64,000 nt of DNA from Blastomyces gilchristii SLH14081 (GCF_000003855.2 NW_003101679.1:3794889-3858888), one strand, 5' to 3'; shown: positions 11,471 through 23,722, counted from the stretch's first letter. The notes: a model not told the origin generated them from the letters alone. Translations and numbers: made by a program.

Positions 11471-12548
11471 TAAACTTTTCTGATCAACTTAACTAATCAT
11501 ATATTAATATAGAATCATATTTAATGAGAAAAGATAAAGAGTAGAGAAAGTTCAGTAGTAATTGAATTATATAACTGTTATAAAGAATCAATCATCTTTA
11601 AATACTTCTATAATTTATTTACTGCTGAAAAGTTCTTTCTGATTTTTTACTAAGTGTAGAGAGTTATCAACTTTGATCAATTCTCTGAGTAAGAATAATA
11701 ACATATGAAACATAAGTTGAATATTCATTAGTTAAAGACATTGAATTAAAAACTTTGAATTGAAAAACTAGAAACTGATTCTGAAAAATAGAGATATATA
11801 TAAATCTTATAATTCAGATTAAAATATTTGATGATACTGATATAAATGAAAATTCTATCACAGCTATATTATAATGATAAAATATTCTAATATTCTGAGA
11901 TCTCATGAGTAATATTTCTGAATATCAGTAAATTGTCAGAGATAACTTTGCTCAGATAATTCAGAATACTTTAACAGTAAAAAAGAGATATCTGATGAAA
12001 GATATGTAGAAGAAGATATGAAAAAAGATTAAATTTTCAAAGATATTTTCAATGAAAGATAGATTAATATAGAGATTTTTAATATAATCTATTTCTATTC
12101 AATATATTTAATTTTTCATGAGTTTTATATATAAATTAATTAATATATACTTTAATATATATAATTAGAATATACTTGTCTTTATATTCACTGAAGAAAG
12201 TTGCTATATTCTCTATCTTTCAATTTATATAGTCATAACTGCAGAGAATTCATTGATTTCACTGTACTGAGAAATCTTTTCATAAATCTTGAATTCTGTA
12301 GATATATTTCTGACAGCATATTAAATACATGTTTCTAGTTAATAGAAATAATTTTATATTTAAAATAGCTGTAATTCATTCAGTAATAGTCTGCATAGAG
12401 AGTATTTATTCTGAAAATAAAATATAGATGAAATCTGTCAGATGTACTGATTATATAAAAATGAAATATAAAAGTATTCATATTCATTACATAATAATTT
12501 ACAAAGATGAATTAATAATATATATAGAGAGAATAACTTATTATCTTC

Positions 12549-12573
12549 TATTTCTTTCTTTCTTTCTTTCTTC
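12549..12573. repeat. CTTT microsatellite
   Basis: About six tttc units in a row followed by ttcttc. Confidence 0.85.
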
Positions 12574-12959
12574 TTCTCACAATTATATTATACTATGAAG
12601 ATTATTCTTAGTTTATCTTACTCTCTCTTATCTTCAGTAAGATTAGTATTCTATCAGTTATAATAGAAAGCTTTTAATAAGAAAAGTTCTAATTTCAAAG
12701 ATATCTTATTCACAGTATATCAAGAATATCAGTGATTTATTTATTATATTAATATCAGTAATATCAGTAATAACAGCAGCAGTAACAGTAAAAATAACTA
12801 ATAACATCTCTAAGTGTACTCATATTATCACTGTAAAAGCTCAGAAGAAAGAGATAAATAGCTGTCTGAATATTCTGATAAAGCAGTTCAGTAAATAAAT
12901 AATATATAAGTACTGTTATAAGTATATTTTTTCTCATCATTTGAATGTTACTTACAATA

Positions 12960-13771
12960 AGATGAAGAGAAGCTTAAAGTCTTATATAAATTATAATTAT
13001 AAGAAAAAGAGATGCATAATTATCTCTGAAGAATTAAAAGAATAAGTTAATAATCTAATCTGATTTTATAACTTTTATCTTTCTATATTAGATGATTTTA
13101 AGAAAATAATAAAAAGAGCTATATTGAAATTAATGAAGAATCTTTTAAAATAGATTAAGAAAGTTAAAACTTATTAACAGAAAGTGAAAGCTTAATATAT
13201 AAAGAGTATTACTATTGTTTTAAAAGTTCTAAATATTATTATCAGTACTACTAAAAAAGCTAAAATTAAGATTAAGAAAATTAAGTTGAATATTAAAATA
13301 ATAAAATTAGAAATTAAAAAGAAAAAAGTTACTGCAGAAAAGAAGAAAATCACAATTAAAAAGATAAAACTTGATATTAAAACTATCAAGCTTGAAGTGT
13401 ATTATAAGCTTTTGAGAATAATAGTAAGTTATATTAAAGAATAAAAATCAGTAATAAAGAATTTTATAAATTTGATAAATAATATCAATATCAAAACTAA
13501 CTGTATTATTATTAAGATGTATAAAATAATGAAATATATTCAGAGATTTGTAAATTATCTTAATAAGAATTTAGTTATAGTTAGTGATAGTAGTAGCAGT
13601 AATAAGAAATTTAATATTAATAATAATTCTCTTTCTACTTTTCTTACTAATATCTCTACTACTGTTATTAATTCTCTCTTCTCTTTCTTCTCTAATCTTC
13701 TAACTTCAGTTAATTCTTTGATTATAAGCAGTATCAGAACTCTTAATATTCTCAGTGAAAAAATAAGTTAG
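12960..13771 (+). pseudogene. Unidentified Lys/Ile-rich coding remnant
   Basis: A long plus-strand stretch reads with few stops: a basic segment, then a Lys/Ile-rich region in which KKIKLNIKIIKLE and KKIKLDIKTIKLE repeat about 27 residues apart, then a Ser/Asn-rich part (the uninterrupted frame 13472-13771 ends ILSEKIS). The internal repeat suggests a coiled coil. I see no zinc finger, DDE or RT motif. It could be an old transposon gene or chance in AT-rich DNA. Confidence 0.25.
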
Positions 13772-14189
13772 AATTAGTGAAATAATTCTCAGATTTATAC
13801 AGAAGTTAATAATAATATAGATGAATAAATATATAGTTTTTAATTCTCTTAAAATTTTTTCTCTTAAACAATGAATAGTTATTAATACTAATTCTTTATA
13901 AACTTTAATATCAATTCACAAGTTCTCTGAAATAAATATTAATATAAATATGACAGAAAATAATAATAATAATATAGAGATAATTTAAAGAATCTGAGAG
14001 AAATTATAGAGAGATATGACAGATTTTCAATAGAGAATGATTTCAGTAAATAAGATGTTTTTTAGAATTAGTAATTATATAGATAGAAATCAGTGATATT
14101 ATTAATATAATAATGATTTTATTCTGTTCATAACTCATTTACAGTGATTTCATGACTAATTCACTCTTATATTAAGTTTTACAGTTCAG

Positions 14190-14570
14190 TGACAGTGTCG
14201 CTGACTGGCACAGTGGAACAACCATAACCCAGTCGTATAATAAGCCTACGTTTTTCCGGTATGGATACCGCTGTAAATCACGTGAGTACCGCTAAGGTTG
14301 CCTGTCTTGGCGCTCAGCAGCCTTCCCAATCGGGCAAAGGAGACTTCTCCCTCTCCGCAGCCAAACCTCCGACTACCTATCCCTAGTCACTCTCCCTCCG
14401 GCCACAGCTCGGAATACCTCTCCTGCTATTATTCCTTTTTCTCTCTGTCGAATTGCATTGTATTTTGTATTCTTTGAAGCCTCCTCTCCGTTCATCCGGT
14501 TTTGTCAGAATATGTTTTTATAGATTGCATTTCGCGGGATTCGTCATCGGCTTAATACCGTGAATTCACC
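14190..14570 (+). promoter_or_regulatory. syp1 upstream region
   Basis: The start of the GC-balanced island. It contains a CACGTG E-box at 14279-14284 (possible bHLH site), pyrimidine-rich stretches typical of fungal core promoters, and a good start context (tcaccATGG) at 14571. No clear TATA box. The promoter must lie within about 380 bp because decayed repeat DNA begins just upstream. Confidence 0.55.
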
Positions 14571-17500
14571 ATGGAATTGTCGCGACAGGACTATCCGGCC
14601 ATTGTGGTGAGTTAAAACGGCTCGGGAAAATGGAATTATGTCTCTTTCCCCCCCCCCCCCCTCTTTGTTTGTTGCCCTTGTCTGTTGGGCGTTGTTGCTA
14701 ATGAACAATGGTTCCTTTGTTTAACAGGCCTCGTTAACCCCTACCCAAGCTTCAGCCGTCCTTACCGAACGCATACGATTAATTAGCAAGATAAACTCAG
14801 ATATCGCGGACTGGCTTTCGGTACTTCTTTTTCCATTTTCTTTTCGCCTCTCAATCGGGGGTTTCCTGAGCGGAATTTCCACCGAGCGCAAACTTACAAT
14901 CCAAACCTAGGAACGACGACGGGTGGAAGACGCATATGTTTTGGGCCTTCGTAGGCTCGCACGACGGCAATCGCAGGATGCATCCGCAGCATTGGGGTAA
15001 GCAATTGGTGCGATGCGAAATCGATGTTGAATTGGTTATTGACAAATTATTTTTATATCTATCTATTAGGGTCTTTCAAACACCATGGCAACGCATCCTC
15101 ACTGCCACGGAATCATTAGCGGAATCCCATGAAACCCTTTCGCACGGGATCGAGGCGGACGTTGAACGGCCTTTAAAGGAATATGCTACTAGGAATAACG
15201 ATATGCAATCCATCTCAACGATGCAACAGGATTTGGCGAATCTGGCAAAGGAGCTTGAGTCTGCGAAGAAGAAGGCCGACAAATTAAAAGATAAAGGCCC
15301 AAAGGCTGCGGCGAAAACATCCAGTGCCGTTTTAGCTGCGCAGGAGGTGGCGCAACAATGGGAATCGAGGGCACCTTTCGTTTTTGAACAGCTTCAGGCT
15401 GTCGATGAGCACCGCCTGAACCACCTCAGAGATGTTCTCACCCAGTTCCAGACTCACGAGGCAGATCACATCGAAAGAACTAGACGATATACTGAAAGTT
15501 GCCTTAATGCGCTATTAAGCGTTCAGACCGACGAAGAGATTACAGCGTTTACTACGAAGGTAACAGGCGGCAGGGCTCCTGTCTCGAGAACAACAACGAC
15601 GGATGCTGCAGCGACAACCTTACCCCCTTCGTCAGGCCAAATTCCAGCTGCCACTGGAGAACCTTTACGTCCCCCACCTAGAATCCATGACGATGCGGCT
15701 AGCCAGCGTTCCGGTCGATCGAACAAGGGCAGACTTGGTGCTGGTGAGTCATCGCTACTGAAAACTGACATAATTGGAAAAGGACTAACAAAATAATAGC
15801 ACCCGAGCCCGTCGGGCACATGAGGCTTGGTGGCCTGAAACGGTTGGGTACTGTCATGGGCCGAAGAAAGAGTATTGTACATCATTCAACTGGGAACTCA
15901 GGTTCTCCGGAGAGGAAATTCCGGTCCCCATTCACCGCGTTCCGAAAGTCGGAGTCAACTCGAAAACTTCCAGCAAGTTGAAATGCAACATAACCCCAGC
16001 GATTATCTGGCGCCAATTACCTCCAGGGATGATCTGTCGCTTCGCCGCCCTGCTTCCTCGCCTAGAGAGACAGCCCGCAGCGACTCGATTTCAGCATCGC
16101 ATCAACGACCAACGACTCCCAACGGTGCTGGTGTTCCTGAAGAGAGTTCTATCCCAGAGAGTACTGGGAAACATGGCAACTCCATGGAGCAAGCTCCGGC
16201 TACAGCCCAAGTATGATTACCAGCTCCGCAAATTTTCACGCACTGTTTTGCTGACTTTCCACTTTTCCACAGTCACCTAGAATAGATGCTGAGGGATATT
16301 CCGAGCGGCCGGCTAATCTTGACGAAATAACGCGACTTCAAAAAGAAGCTGCTGCTGCGTACGTTTTCTCTCTTCTTTGCTAGGAAATTAAGTGACTTAC
16401 AGATGATTAGTGCCGAAGAGCCCGGTCTAAACCTCACTATTCGTGACCAACCTATCGAGGAGGACGAGGGTGAAGCGAAAATGGCTTTGAACGAGGTGGC
16501 GAACACCTTGCGATTGGTGAGCCGTGCCAGTTCTCCCTGTTTAGGTACTATGAAGCTAACCCCATTATTATAGAAAGCACAACAATCCGGCCTATCTCGT
16601 GGGGTTGGAACGTTGCGTGGACGCCGAGAGGTTAGGAACACCATTTTCGTCCCGAATCCACCCAGCGAAGATTCAAGCTTGAGCCCACTTCCCGGTCTAG
16701 TTGCGGGACCACCACCCGTTTCCCCATCGCACGTTCCCAAGATGGTCGCATCTCCTCCTAGTAGTCACGATGACCACGCTTTGTCGGATACAACGTCCAT
16801 CCATTCGTCACAAACCCTTCATAGTCTGTCAGGACCTGTTTCACACCCTGATATGCCCGAGCCTGGCCTTAATGCATCCATTGTGGAAACGGTCAATGCC
16901 TGGTTCTCTGATGGCGCTGTTACCCGCTCCTTCGTTGTTGGAGAACTGGCTCTGGCGTATAACTCGACCACGAGCCCCCCTTCGGATCCTGAGCTTGTCC
17001 GCCTAAATAATTTCGACTTATTAGAAAAAGTCGCGGCAAATCCTATCCTCGCCACAGAAGCCGGACACTCCTTGAAAGGCAAGGAGAAGGAAAATGGCTC
17101 CGGTAACGAGGAAAGGAAGGGGGAATATCTAATCTCGCTTCCCAGTATCGCACGATCGACTCCCACGGTTGCTTTCAAATATCAAATACATCTCAATCCT
17201 TCTAACTTCTCGGCCTATTGCCCTATTATATTTAACCCTGTTTGGAATTTGGAAGAATTCCAAGCCAGCGTTATCATTACTTATTCAATAAACCCCAACT
17301 TCATTTCTGCAGAGTCATCCACACCTATCACACTTAAGAATCTCGTGCTCACCGTCAACCTGGACCTATCCCCACAAGAAGACGAAACCACCAAGCAGCC
17401 TCGCGAAGTTGCTCGCGCCACGGGAGCAGTCATGTATCCCAACACTGGCGCTACGTTCCGCCGCAAAACATCAGCCGTCACATGGAGAATGTCAGAGTTG

Positions 17501-17809
17501 GAAGTAACCACGGCAGGCGACCAACGGTTCCTCGCTCGATTTTCAACAACGGTGAGCGGACCCCGCAAGGGGAGAGTCGATGCCAAGTTCGACGTCCTGA
17601 ATGCCAACAGCGGAGACAGGCTGGGTATCAGCGTTCAGACTTCTGGCCATAAGCAGGACAAGAAGGCCGATGACCCGTTTGCTGATGAGTCTCTGGCGAC
17701 GGGTAATGGGACGACGGAATCACCAGAACCCAGCCCCGCATCGAAGACATGGGAAGAAGTCTCTACACGACGAATACTAACGGTGGGGCGATATATCTCT
17801 TTCGGATGA
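14571..17809 (+). CDS. syp1: Syp1-type F-BAR/mu-homology endocytic adaptor (muniscin)
   Basis: Eight exons: 14571-14606, 14728-14820, 14911-14996, 15070-15743, 15800-16210, 16273-16358, 16411-16516, 16574-17809; all introns are GT-AG and short (52-121 bp). The protein is about 908 residues if one frameshift is ignored. Residues 1 to about 260 form the F-BAR/EFC domain (MELSRQDYPAIV start, VFQTPWQRILTATESLAESH, Lys/Glu-rich coiled coil). The middle is Ser/Pro-rich. From about residue 597 to the end is a mu-homology domain (SIVETVNAWFSDGAVTRSF). In yeast, Syp1 marks early clathrin endocytic sites, bends membrane, binds cargo and affects septins. Odd: exon 5 changes frame near 15963-15966 (CGAAAACTT); one A fewer would keep the frame, and reading on as given hits a TGA within a few codons. 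This may be an assembly error, a real mutation or an unrecognised splice. Confidence 0.93.
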
Positions 17810-18369
17810 ATTTCCTTATTTCTCCCTTCCTTTCTCTATTTTCCCCTTCTTCAAGTATGATATGTTCCTTTACCACCGAATAATGTGGAAATTTTTGTAT
17901 TCTTATTCTGGCAGGCGGGGAGAAGATTGCGGTAACGGATGGATATATTGAGGCGGAAACAAAATGAATATTTCCCCTCATAGCCTCTTCTTTTGTTTGC
18001 TATTAACACTGCTCTTTCTTTTTCTTTTCCTTCCTTGCTTCTACTTTCCAGCTTAGAACAAGACACCACTTTCACTTTTCTGGGTTTTCTTTTTGTTTTC
18101 TTTTCTTTTTTTTGTCTCTGCTTTTCACTCTCTTACTTCTTGAACAATAAAGATTCCCCACTCATAACTAAATTTGGGTAACTTAATTCAATTGCGAAGA
18201 CTGCCCTGCTTCTCCCTGAATACCTTCTCCTTTTTCAGTGCTGTCCCTAACACCTTTTTTTAATAATGCAGTTCCTGTGGTTTTCCCTCATCCATTTTAT
18301 CATTCTCGTCGACATTCGTTAAACTCATTATCATTCTTATTCATCTAAGCACCCTTTATTTTCTTTATT
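17810..18369 (+). terminator. syp1 3' flank with AATAAA
   Basis: T/C-rich non-coding DNA downstream of the stop. An AATAAA hexamer at 18146-18151 is a plausible polyadenylation signal, about 340 bp after the stop. Small frames here are low-complexity. Decayed LINE sequence begins at about 18370, the right edge of the island. Confidence 0.5.
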
Positions 18370-20289
18370 ATTCTGCACTGATTTCAGGTATTGTAGTTAG
18401 AATAATGAAATTTTCAAAGAAAGAAGACTCAATTGAAGCTATAACTGATTTTTAAACTTCAATCTCACTCATTAACTGAGTGAAGAACTGCTGATTAATT
18501 TCATTTCTGATGTTGAAAATGAGATTTGAGTACAGCTTGTTTTTCTGAAAAATCTCTCTGTTTAAGACTTTGAGAATGAGTTTTCTATTTCTTGAGATTT
18601 GAAAGTTTTTCTTTTTTGCATTTTTTTCACTTCTTTTTTATGAAGAGATATATAAGAATTATTCTTCTGAGTTTTTTCAGAATTTCAAGAGGATTTTGAG
18701 ATAACAGGTTTTGAAACAGTAGATTCTACTGCTTATGCATATATTTTCTTCTGATTTGAAGAAGAAGAAGAGTCAGTGATTATACTAGAAATTTTCAAAA
18801 ATTTCTGAACTGCATTTAAAATTTAAAATTTAAACTGAATCATCTTCTGTAGTTGTCTAGTCTAAGTATGAAGAATTAATAGAACTTCTTCATTCATCTC
18901 AATCAAACACTGTTTTTCAAGATTTTTATCAGCTTTTTCAAGTTCTTGTATTTTAAGAACTTACTATTTCTCTATTTCTTCTTTCTTTCTTCTCTTCAGA
19001 ATTTCAATCTCAGAAATAGTAACTGAGAAAACATCTTTTTTCACATTAACTGAGGGTATTTTTGAACTCATTTTACTTTCTCAATGAAAAGTTAGTCAGA
19101 CTGTTTCAATGAAAAGATTTATCAGTCTATTTTAAATTGAACAGTTAATCAGACTGTTTTTTAGTTAAAAGATTTATCTGTTTATTTTCAATTGAAAAGT
19201 TTATCAGACTATTTCAAAAGAATAAAAGACTTTTATATACAGAATATCTGATTTTTCTTTACACTAGTTCAGTAACTAGATTAGATTTTTAAAGAGAATC
19301 TAATAAATTAAAATTGATTTTTTAAGTAAATTAATGAAATCTTTACAATCTCTTTCTTGAGATATAGTAAGGAAAAGTATAATATCAACTGATAATCAGA
19401 TAATATAACAGTTTTTAAGAGAAAAACTGATAAGAAATAAGTTAATTTTTTGCAGAGAAATTAATTAAAACTATTTAATTTTATTTGAAATTATTCAATT
19501 CTTCTCACACAACAAGTATGCAACTCAAATCAGTTAATAAAAAGTATAAAAAAGAATTAAGTATTAATAAAAGCTCTTCAGTCACTGAATAAGTAAATCT
19601 TACTTAAAAGAATGTGAAATTATAATAGAAAACAACTCTGTTTTTAATTCTTTATAAGAATATTATATAAAACTCAGAGAAAAACACTATATTTTTTCAA
19701 GAGAAGTAAAAAATCAATTCTAAGATCTTTTTTTACATTAACTACTGCAGAAGAATAAGATAAAAACTTCTAAGATATACACTACTGTATACTCTCTATT
19801 AAGACTTTTACTCTTCACAGTCTTAATATTATAAAGAATATAAGTCTGTTTCCATATAATAATATAAATATAATTAACAGAATGTAGAGGAACTGGTTAT
19901 TCATATCTCAAAATAGAAGACTTTGTAAATAATTACATTAATATAGACTTAATTCTTAAATTCAATAGAAATCTAGCATTACTGTTCTCAATTCCTTGCA
20001 GAATCTATTGAATATTGAGATATTAAAACTAGATTTAATATATCTCACTATTTAGAGATCAAAGACTCAGTCAGATCTTAAGTTAAACTAATTTTATAAG
20101 TGTCTGCTGATTATGTGCTTAATACTGTCACTGAGGCATCTTTTTGTATTTTTCTGTCAGAGATGAGTCAGATTGAGAAGAGTAATACGTGAATAAGACT
20201 TAACATTGATATTTTAAACTATTAAAAACAGACAGAGTTTTCGCGGAGATTGCTCTTCAGATATCTCTACAATTACAGATTGAGAATCT
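18370..20289 (-). mobile_element. LINE fragment, minus strand (5' UTR and first half of ORF1)
   Basis: Reverse-complement homologue of about 33552-35560 of the full-length LINE: 5' UTR pieces (near 20030-20289), the ORF1 start (ATG on the minus strand near 19071) and ORF1 to the segment just before the zinc knuckles. Both ends are broken: the 3' half is missing at the syp1 boundary and the first 5' UTR bases are replaced by gypsy-2 sequence at 20290. LINE insertions normally lose their 5' end, so loss of the 3' half implies a later deletion. Confidence 0.75.
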
Positions 20290-20356
20290 TTTAAACTTAT
20301 AATATATAATGTAATATCACTCATTTATTTATACTCTGTAAAGTATTTATAACACT
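20290..20356 (-). mobile_element. Gypsy-2 gag fragment
   Basis: Matches 33085-33135 inside gypsy-2 (common words ctcatttatctacactc and gtttataacactta). It is cut by the hAT end at 20357. A scrap of a second gypsy-2 copy. Confidence 0.55.
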
Positions 20357-20712
20357 TAAACTGACTGTGTAACTGTGTCTGAGATCAGAATCAAACTTTA
20401 CAGTTATTATATTATCTAAAAGCATTACTTCTAAATTCTAATCATAATTTGTATTCATTATATTAATCTCAAATTACTTTATTTTAAATATTAAAGATCT
20501 CAGATTCATTTTTCAAATAAAAATTTAGTTTAAGATAAAGAATAAGTTTAAATTCTTAGTTACATTTTCATTCTGATTTCATTATTGAAAATAATATTAA
20601 ATGAGATTATGAAATCATTTCTTACTGAGATAATATTATAATATAGTGCTTATTTGTTGAAAATTCAACAGAGAATGTTATCAAATATCATTACTTTTCT
20701 CAAAAATCACAT
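20357..20712 (+). mobile_element. hAT left-end fragment
   Basis: Same order as 249-583 with scattered C/T changes: a taaactgactgtgtaactgtg terminus, then matching sequence up to tatcattacttttct. It is interrupted by LINE copy 2; I could not find the rest of this hAT copy in the window. Confidence 0.75.
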
Positions 20713-21197
20713 CAATTCATACAACTGCTCCACCACGAACTCGCTCGATTTTTCGAATAAGAACCCGCCAATAGATCTATCGAAAAGCCCTCGATCATAC
20801 AAGCATTTTGACCCCATCGCCGACCGCATACCCCGTGTGGTGATGGAGCTATCCAGCCAAATGTGAACCAGATGTTGTTTGAAACTCCTGTGTGAGATTA
20901 TCCTCTGTTCACCCCTACCACACCACAACCCCGGGGCAAAGTGTCATACAACTTGTAAGGTGAAGAGACCTAGCCATATACACCAATCTTCTTGATTTTG
21001 GAAGATCCCGACCTAAAACCCTGTCTATCATTGATGTTCCAAAACATCAACGCCAAGTCCCACCCACGTACCGCCCTTCCCAATCTGGCCCACCTCCGGC
21101 AGAAAGATACAAAAAGATACCTTGGCAATACTATCAAGCACATCACCAATGGACACATCTAAAGTGCAACCTTCACGTCTGTTGTTGGTGTATCAAG

Positions 21198-21707
21198 TAG
21201 ACTAACCACCGGGACCATGAATTTCACATTTGATCCCATTTGATCTGGTCTCATACATTTCTTAATGTGAATCCCACTGAGACAAGTCATTAAAAAAACA
21301 TGCAAAGTGACTATATATCAGATGTTAAAATGAAATCATGACTTGAAAAAAATAAGAAAGTGATCTTATTTGATTTCATTTAATTTCATTCTTAGTATAA
21401 AATTACTATTTTTAGACATTTTAAGGTTTTTTTTAGACTATTTTTAATTTTTTAAAAAGTAACACTTTTTAATAACACTTAAATAAGATTTAAAGTTATT
21501 TAAAGTAATAAAAATAATTTAAATTGAAAAGTAAAAATCATGATTCTATTTGAAAAATGTGATAAGAGTAGATAGTAAGTCTCACTGAGACAGTATAAGA
21601 CTACTATCTAATGTTAAAACTGTGTAATGAGATCAGTTGAATTGATAATAAGACTATCAAAAAATCTGGTCCTGATCAGTCTCAGACACGGTCACATGAT
21701 CAGTCTA
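21198..21707 (+). mobile_element. Non-autonomous hAT element, copy 1
   Basis: A 510-bp element with the same termini as the large hAT (left TAGACTAACCACCGGGACC, right ...CACATGATCAGTCTA) and an exact 8-bp duplication gtatcaag at 21190-21197 and 21708-21715. About 110 bp next to the left end match the right end of the large element. No coding capacity; presumably moved in trans by an hAT transposase. Confidence 0.88.
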
Positions 21708-21814
21708 GTATCAAGACATCAACGCCAAGTCTCACTTGTGTATTATCTCATTCAACCTAGTCTATCTCCGGCAGAAAGACACAAAAAGATACCTTGTTAA
21801 CAGTATTCAATATA

Positions 21815-22085
21815 CTCAAGCACCTCAGGTTTCTAATAAATACAGAGGTGTACAAATCACTTCAATGAATCACTCTATGTTCCTGAGCTGAGAAGTTATT
21901 ATCACATGTATTTAATTGTCACTTCTTTGTATTGTTCTATGTTCTTGTTATCTTGACACGGTCTTAACACCTGTATTTTCTCCTGTATAACCAACACTTG
22001 ATCTGTATTTAACATCACGCAAGGACTCATTATCAGCTCCGCTTGTATATGAGTATAATGAAAGAATAATAATAATAATAATAAT
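21815..22085 (+). mobile_element. tRNA-derived SINE, 5'-truncated copy
   Basis: Homologous to the 3' two-thirds of the full SINE at 60397-60767, starting ctcaagcacctcagg and ending in a TAA-repeat tail. Flanked by a 16-bp duplication, aacagtattcaatata, at 21799-21814 and 22086-22101. The 5' truncation and long TSD fit target-primed reverse transcription by a LINE enzyme. Confidence 0.88.
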
Positions 22086-22168
22086 AACAGTATTCAATAT
22101 ATAATCAGCAGATATGATAACTATAAAATCAGTATACTTTAAGATCTGACTAAGTCTTTAATCTCTGT

Positions 22169-22673
22169 TAGACTGACTGCGGAGACTATGAATTTCATGT
22201 TTAATCTCATTTAATCTGATCTTATACATTTCTTAGTGTGAATTTCACTGAGACTAATTATTAAAAAAATATGCAAAGTGACTATATATTAGATCTCAAA
22301 ATGAGATCATGACTTAGAAAAAATAAGAAAGTAATCTTATTTAATCTCATTTAGTCTCATTCTTGATATAAAGTTACTATTTTTAGACATTTTAAGGTTT
22401 TTTTAGACTATTTTTAATTTTTTAAAAAGTAACACTTTTTGATAACACTTAAATGAGATTTAAAGTTATTTAAAGCAATAAAAATAATTTAAATTGAGAA
22501 GTGAAAATTATAATCTCATTTGAAAAATGTGATAAGAGTAGATAGTAAGTCTCACTGAAACAGTGCAAGACTACTATCTAATATTAAAACTATGTAATGA
22601 GATCAGTTGAATTGATAATAAGATCATTAAATATTCTGATTCTGATCTCAGACACGGTCACATGATCAGTCTA
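22169..22673 (+). mobile_element. Non-autonomous hAT element, copy 2
   Basis: A 505-bp sibling of copy 1, under 500 bp downstream. The flanking octamers are atctctgt (22161-22168) and atttctac (22674-22681). The intact LINE has atccctgc here, so both octamers are C-to-T/G-to-A derivatives of one original TSD. The insertion therefore predates at least some of the mutational decay. Confidence 0.85.
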
Positions 22674-23722
22674 ATTTCTACATAGTGAGATATATTAAAT
22701 CTAGTTTTATTATCTCAATATTTAATATATTCTGTAAGAGATTGAAAACAGCAACACTAGGTTTCTATTAAATTAAAGAATTAACTCTATATTGATATAA
22801 TCATTAATAAAGTCTTCTATTTTAAGATATAAATAATCACTTCCTCTACATTCTGCTGATAATATTTATATTATTATATAGAAACAGACTTATATTCTCT
22901 ATAATATCAAGACTCTGAAGAGAGAAAGTCTTGATAGAGAGTATACAGTAGTATATATCTTAACAGTTTCTATCTTATTCTTCTGTAGCAGTTAATACAA
23001 AAAAAAAAAGATCTTAGAATTAGTTTTTTACTTCTATTGAAAAAGTAAGGTGTTTTTCTCTGAGTTTTATATAATATTCTTACAAAGAATTAAAAACAGA
23101 GCTGTTTTCTATCATAATTTCACATTCTTTTAAGTAAGAATTACTTTTTCAGTGACTGAAGAGCTTTGATTAATACTTAATTCTTTTTTATACTCTTTAT
23201 TAACTGCTTTGAGTAGCACACTTATTATGTGAGAAGAATTGAATAATTTAGAATAAAATTGAATAGTTTTAATTAATTTCTCTACAAAAAATTGACTTAT
23301 TTTTTGTCAGTTTTTCTCTCAAAAACTGTCATAGTATCTGATTTATTATTAATTGATATTATACTTTTTCTCACTGTATTTCAAGAAAGAGTTTATAAAG
23401 ATTTTATTAATTTATTTTAAAAATCAATTTTAGTTTATTAGATTCTCTTCAAAAATCTAACCTAGTTACTGAACTAGTGTGAAAAAAATCAGGTGTTTTA
23501 TACACAAAAGTCTTTCATTCTTCTTTTGAAGCAGTCTGACTAACTTTTCAATTCAAAATAGATTAATAAACCTCTCAATTGAAACAGTCTGACTAACTTT
23601 TCATTTAAAAATACACTGATAAACCTCTCTATTGAAACAGTCTGATCAACTTGTCATTTGAAAATAGACTGATAGATCTCTTAATTAAAACAGTCTGATC
23701 AACTTTTCATTCAGTGAGTAAA

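Larger units (their letters stand above)
11471..14190. other. AT-rich decayed DNA left of the syp1 island
   Basis: CpG-poor sequence with no recognised element. It holds a CTTT microsatellite and one Lys/Ile-rich reading frame, listed separately. Composition changes abruptly to gene-like DNA near 14190. Confidence 0.5.

Noticed and set aside
15925..15990. A very short intron explaining the syp1 frame change
   Set aside because: The only GT-AG pair that fits (about 26 bp) is too short for a fungal intron; the A-run indel is simpler.
15523..17607. Minus-strand ORFs opposite syp1
   Set aside because: Shadows of a conserved multi-exon coding gene on the plus strand.
21198..22673. Tc1/mariner MITEs with TA target sites
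   Set aside because: The ends are flanked by TA, but longer 8-bp duplications exist outside, and the termini match the large element with a hAT transposase.
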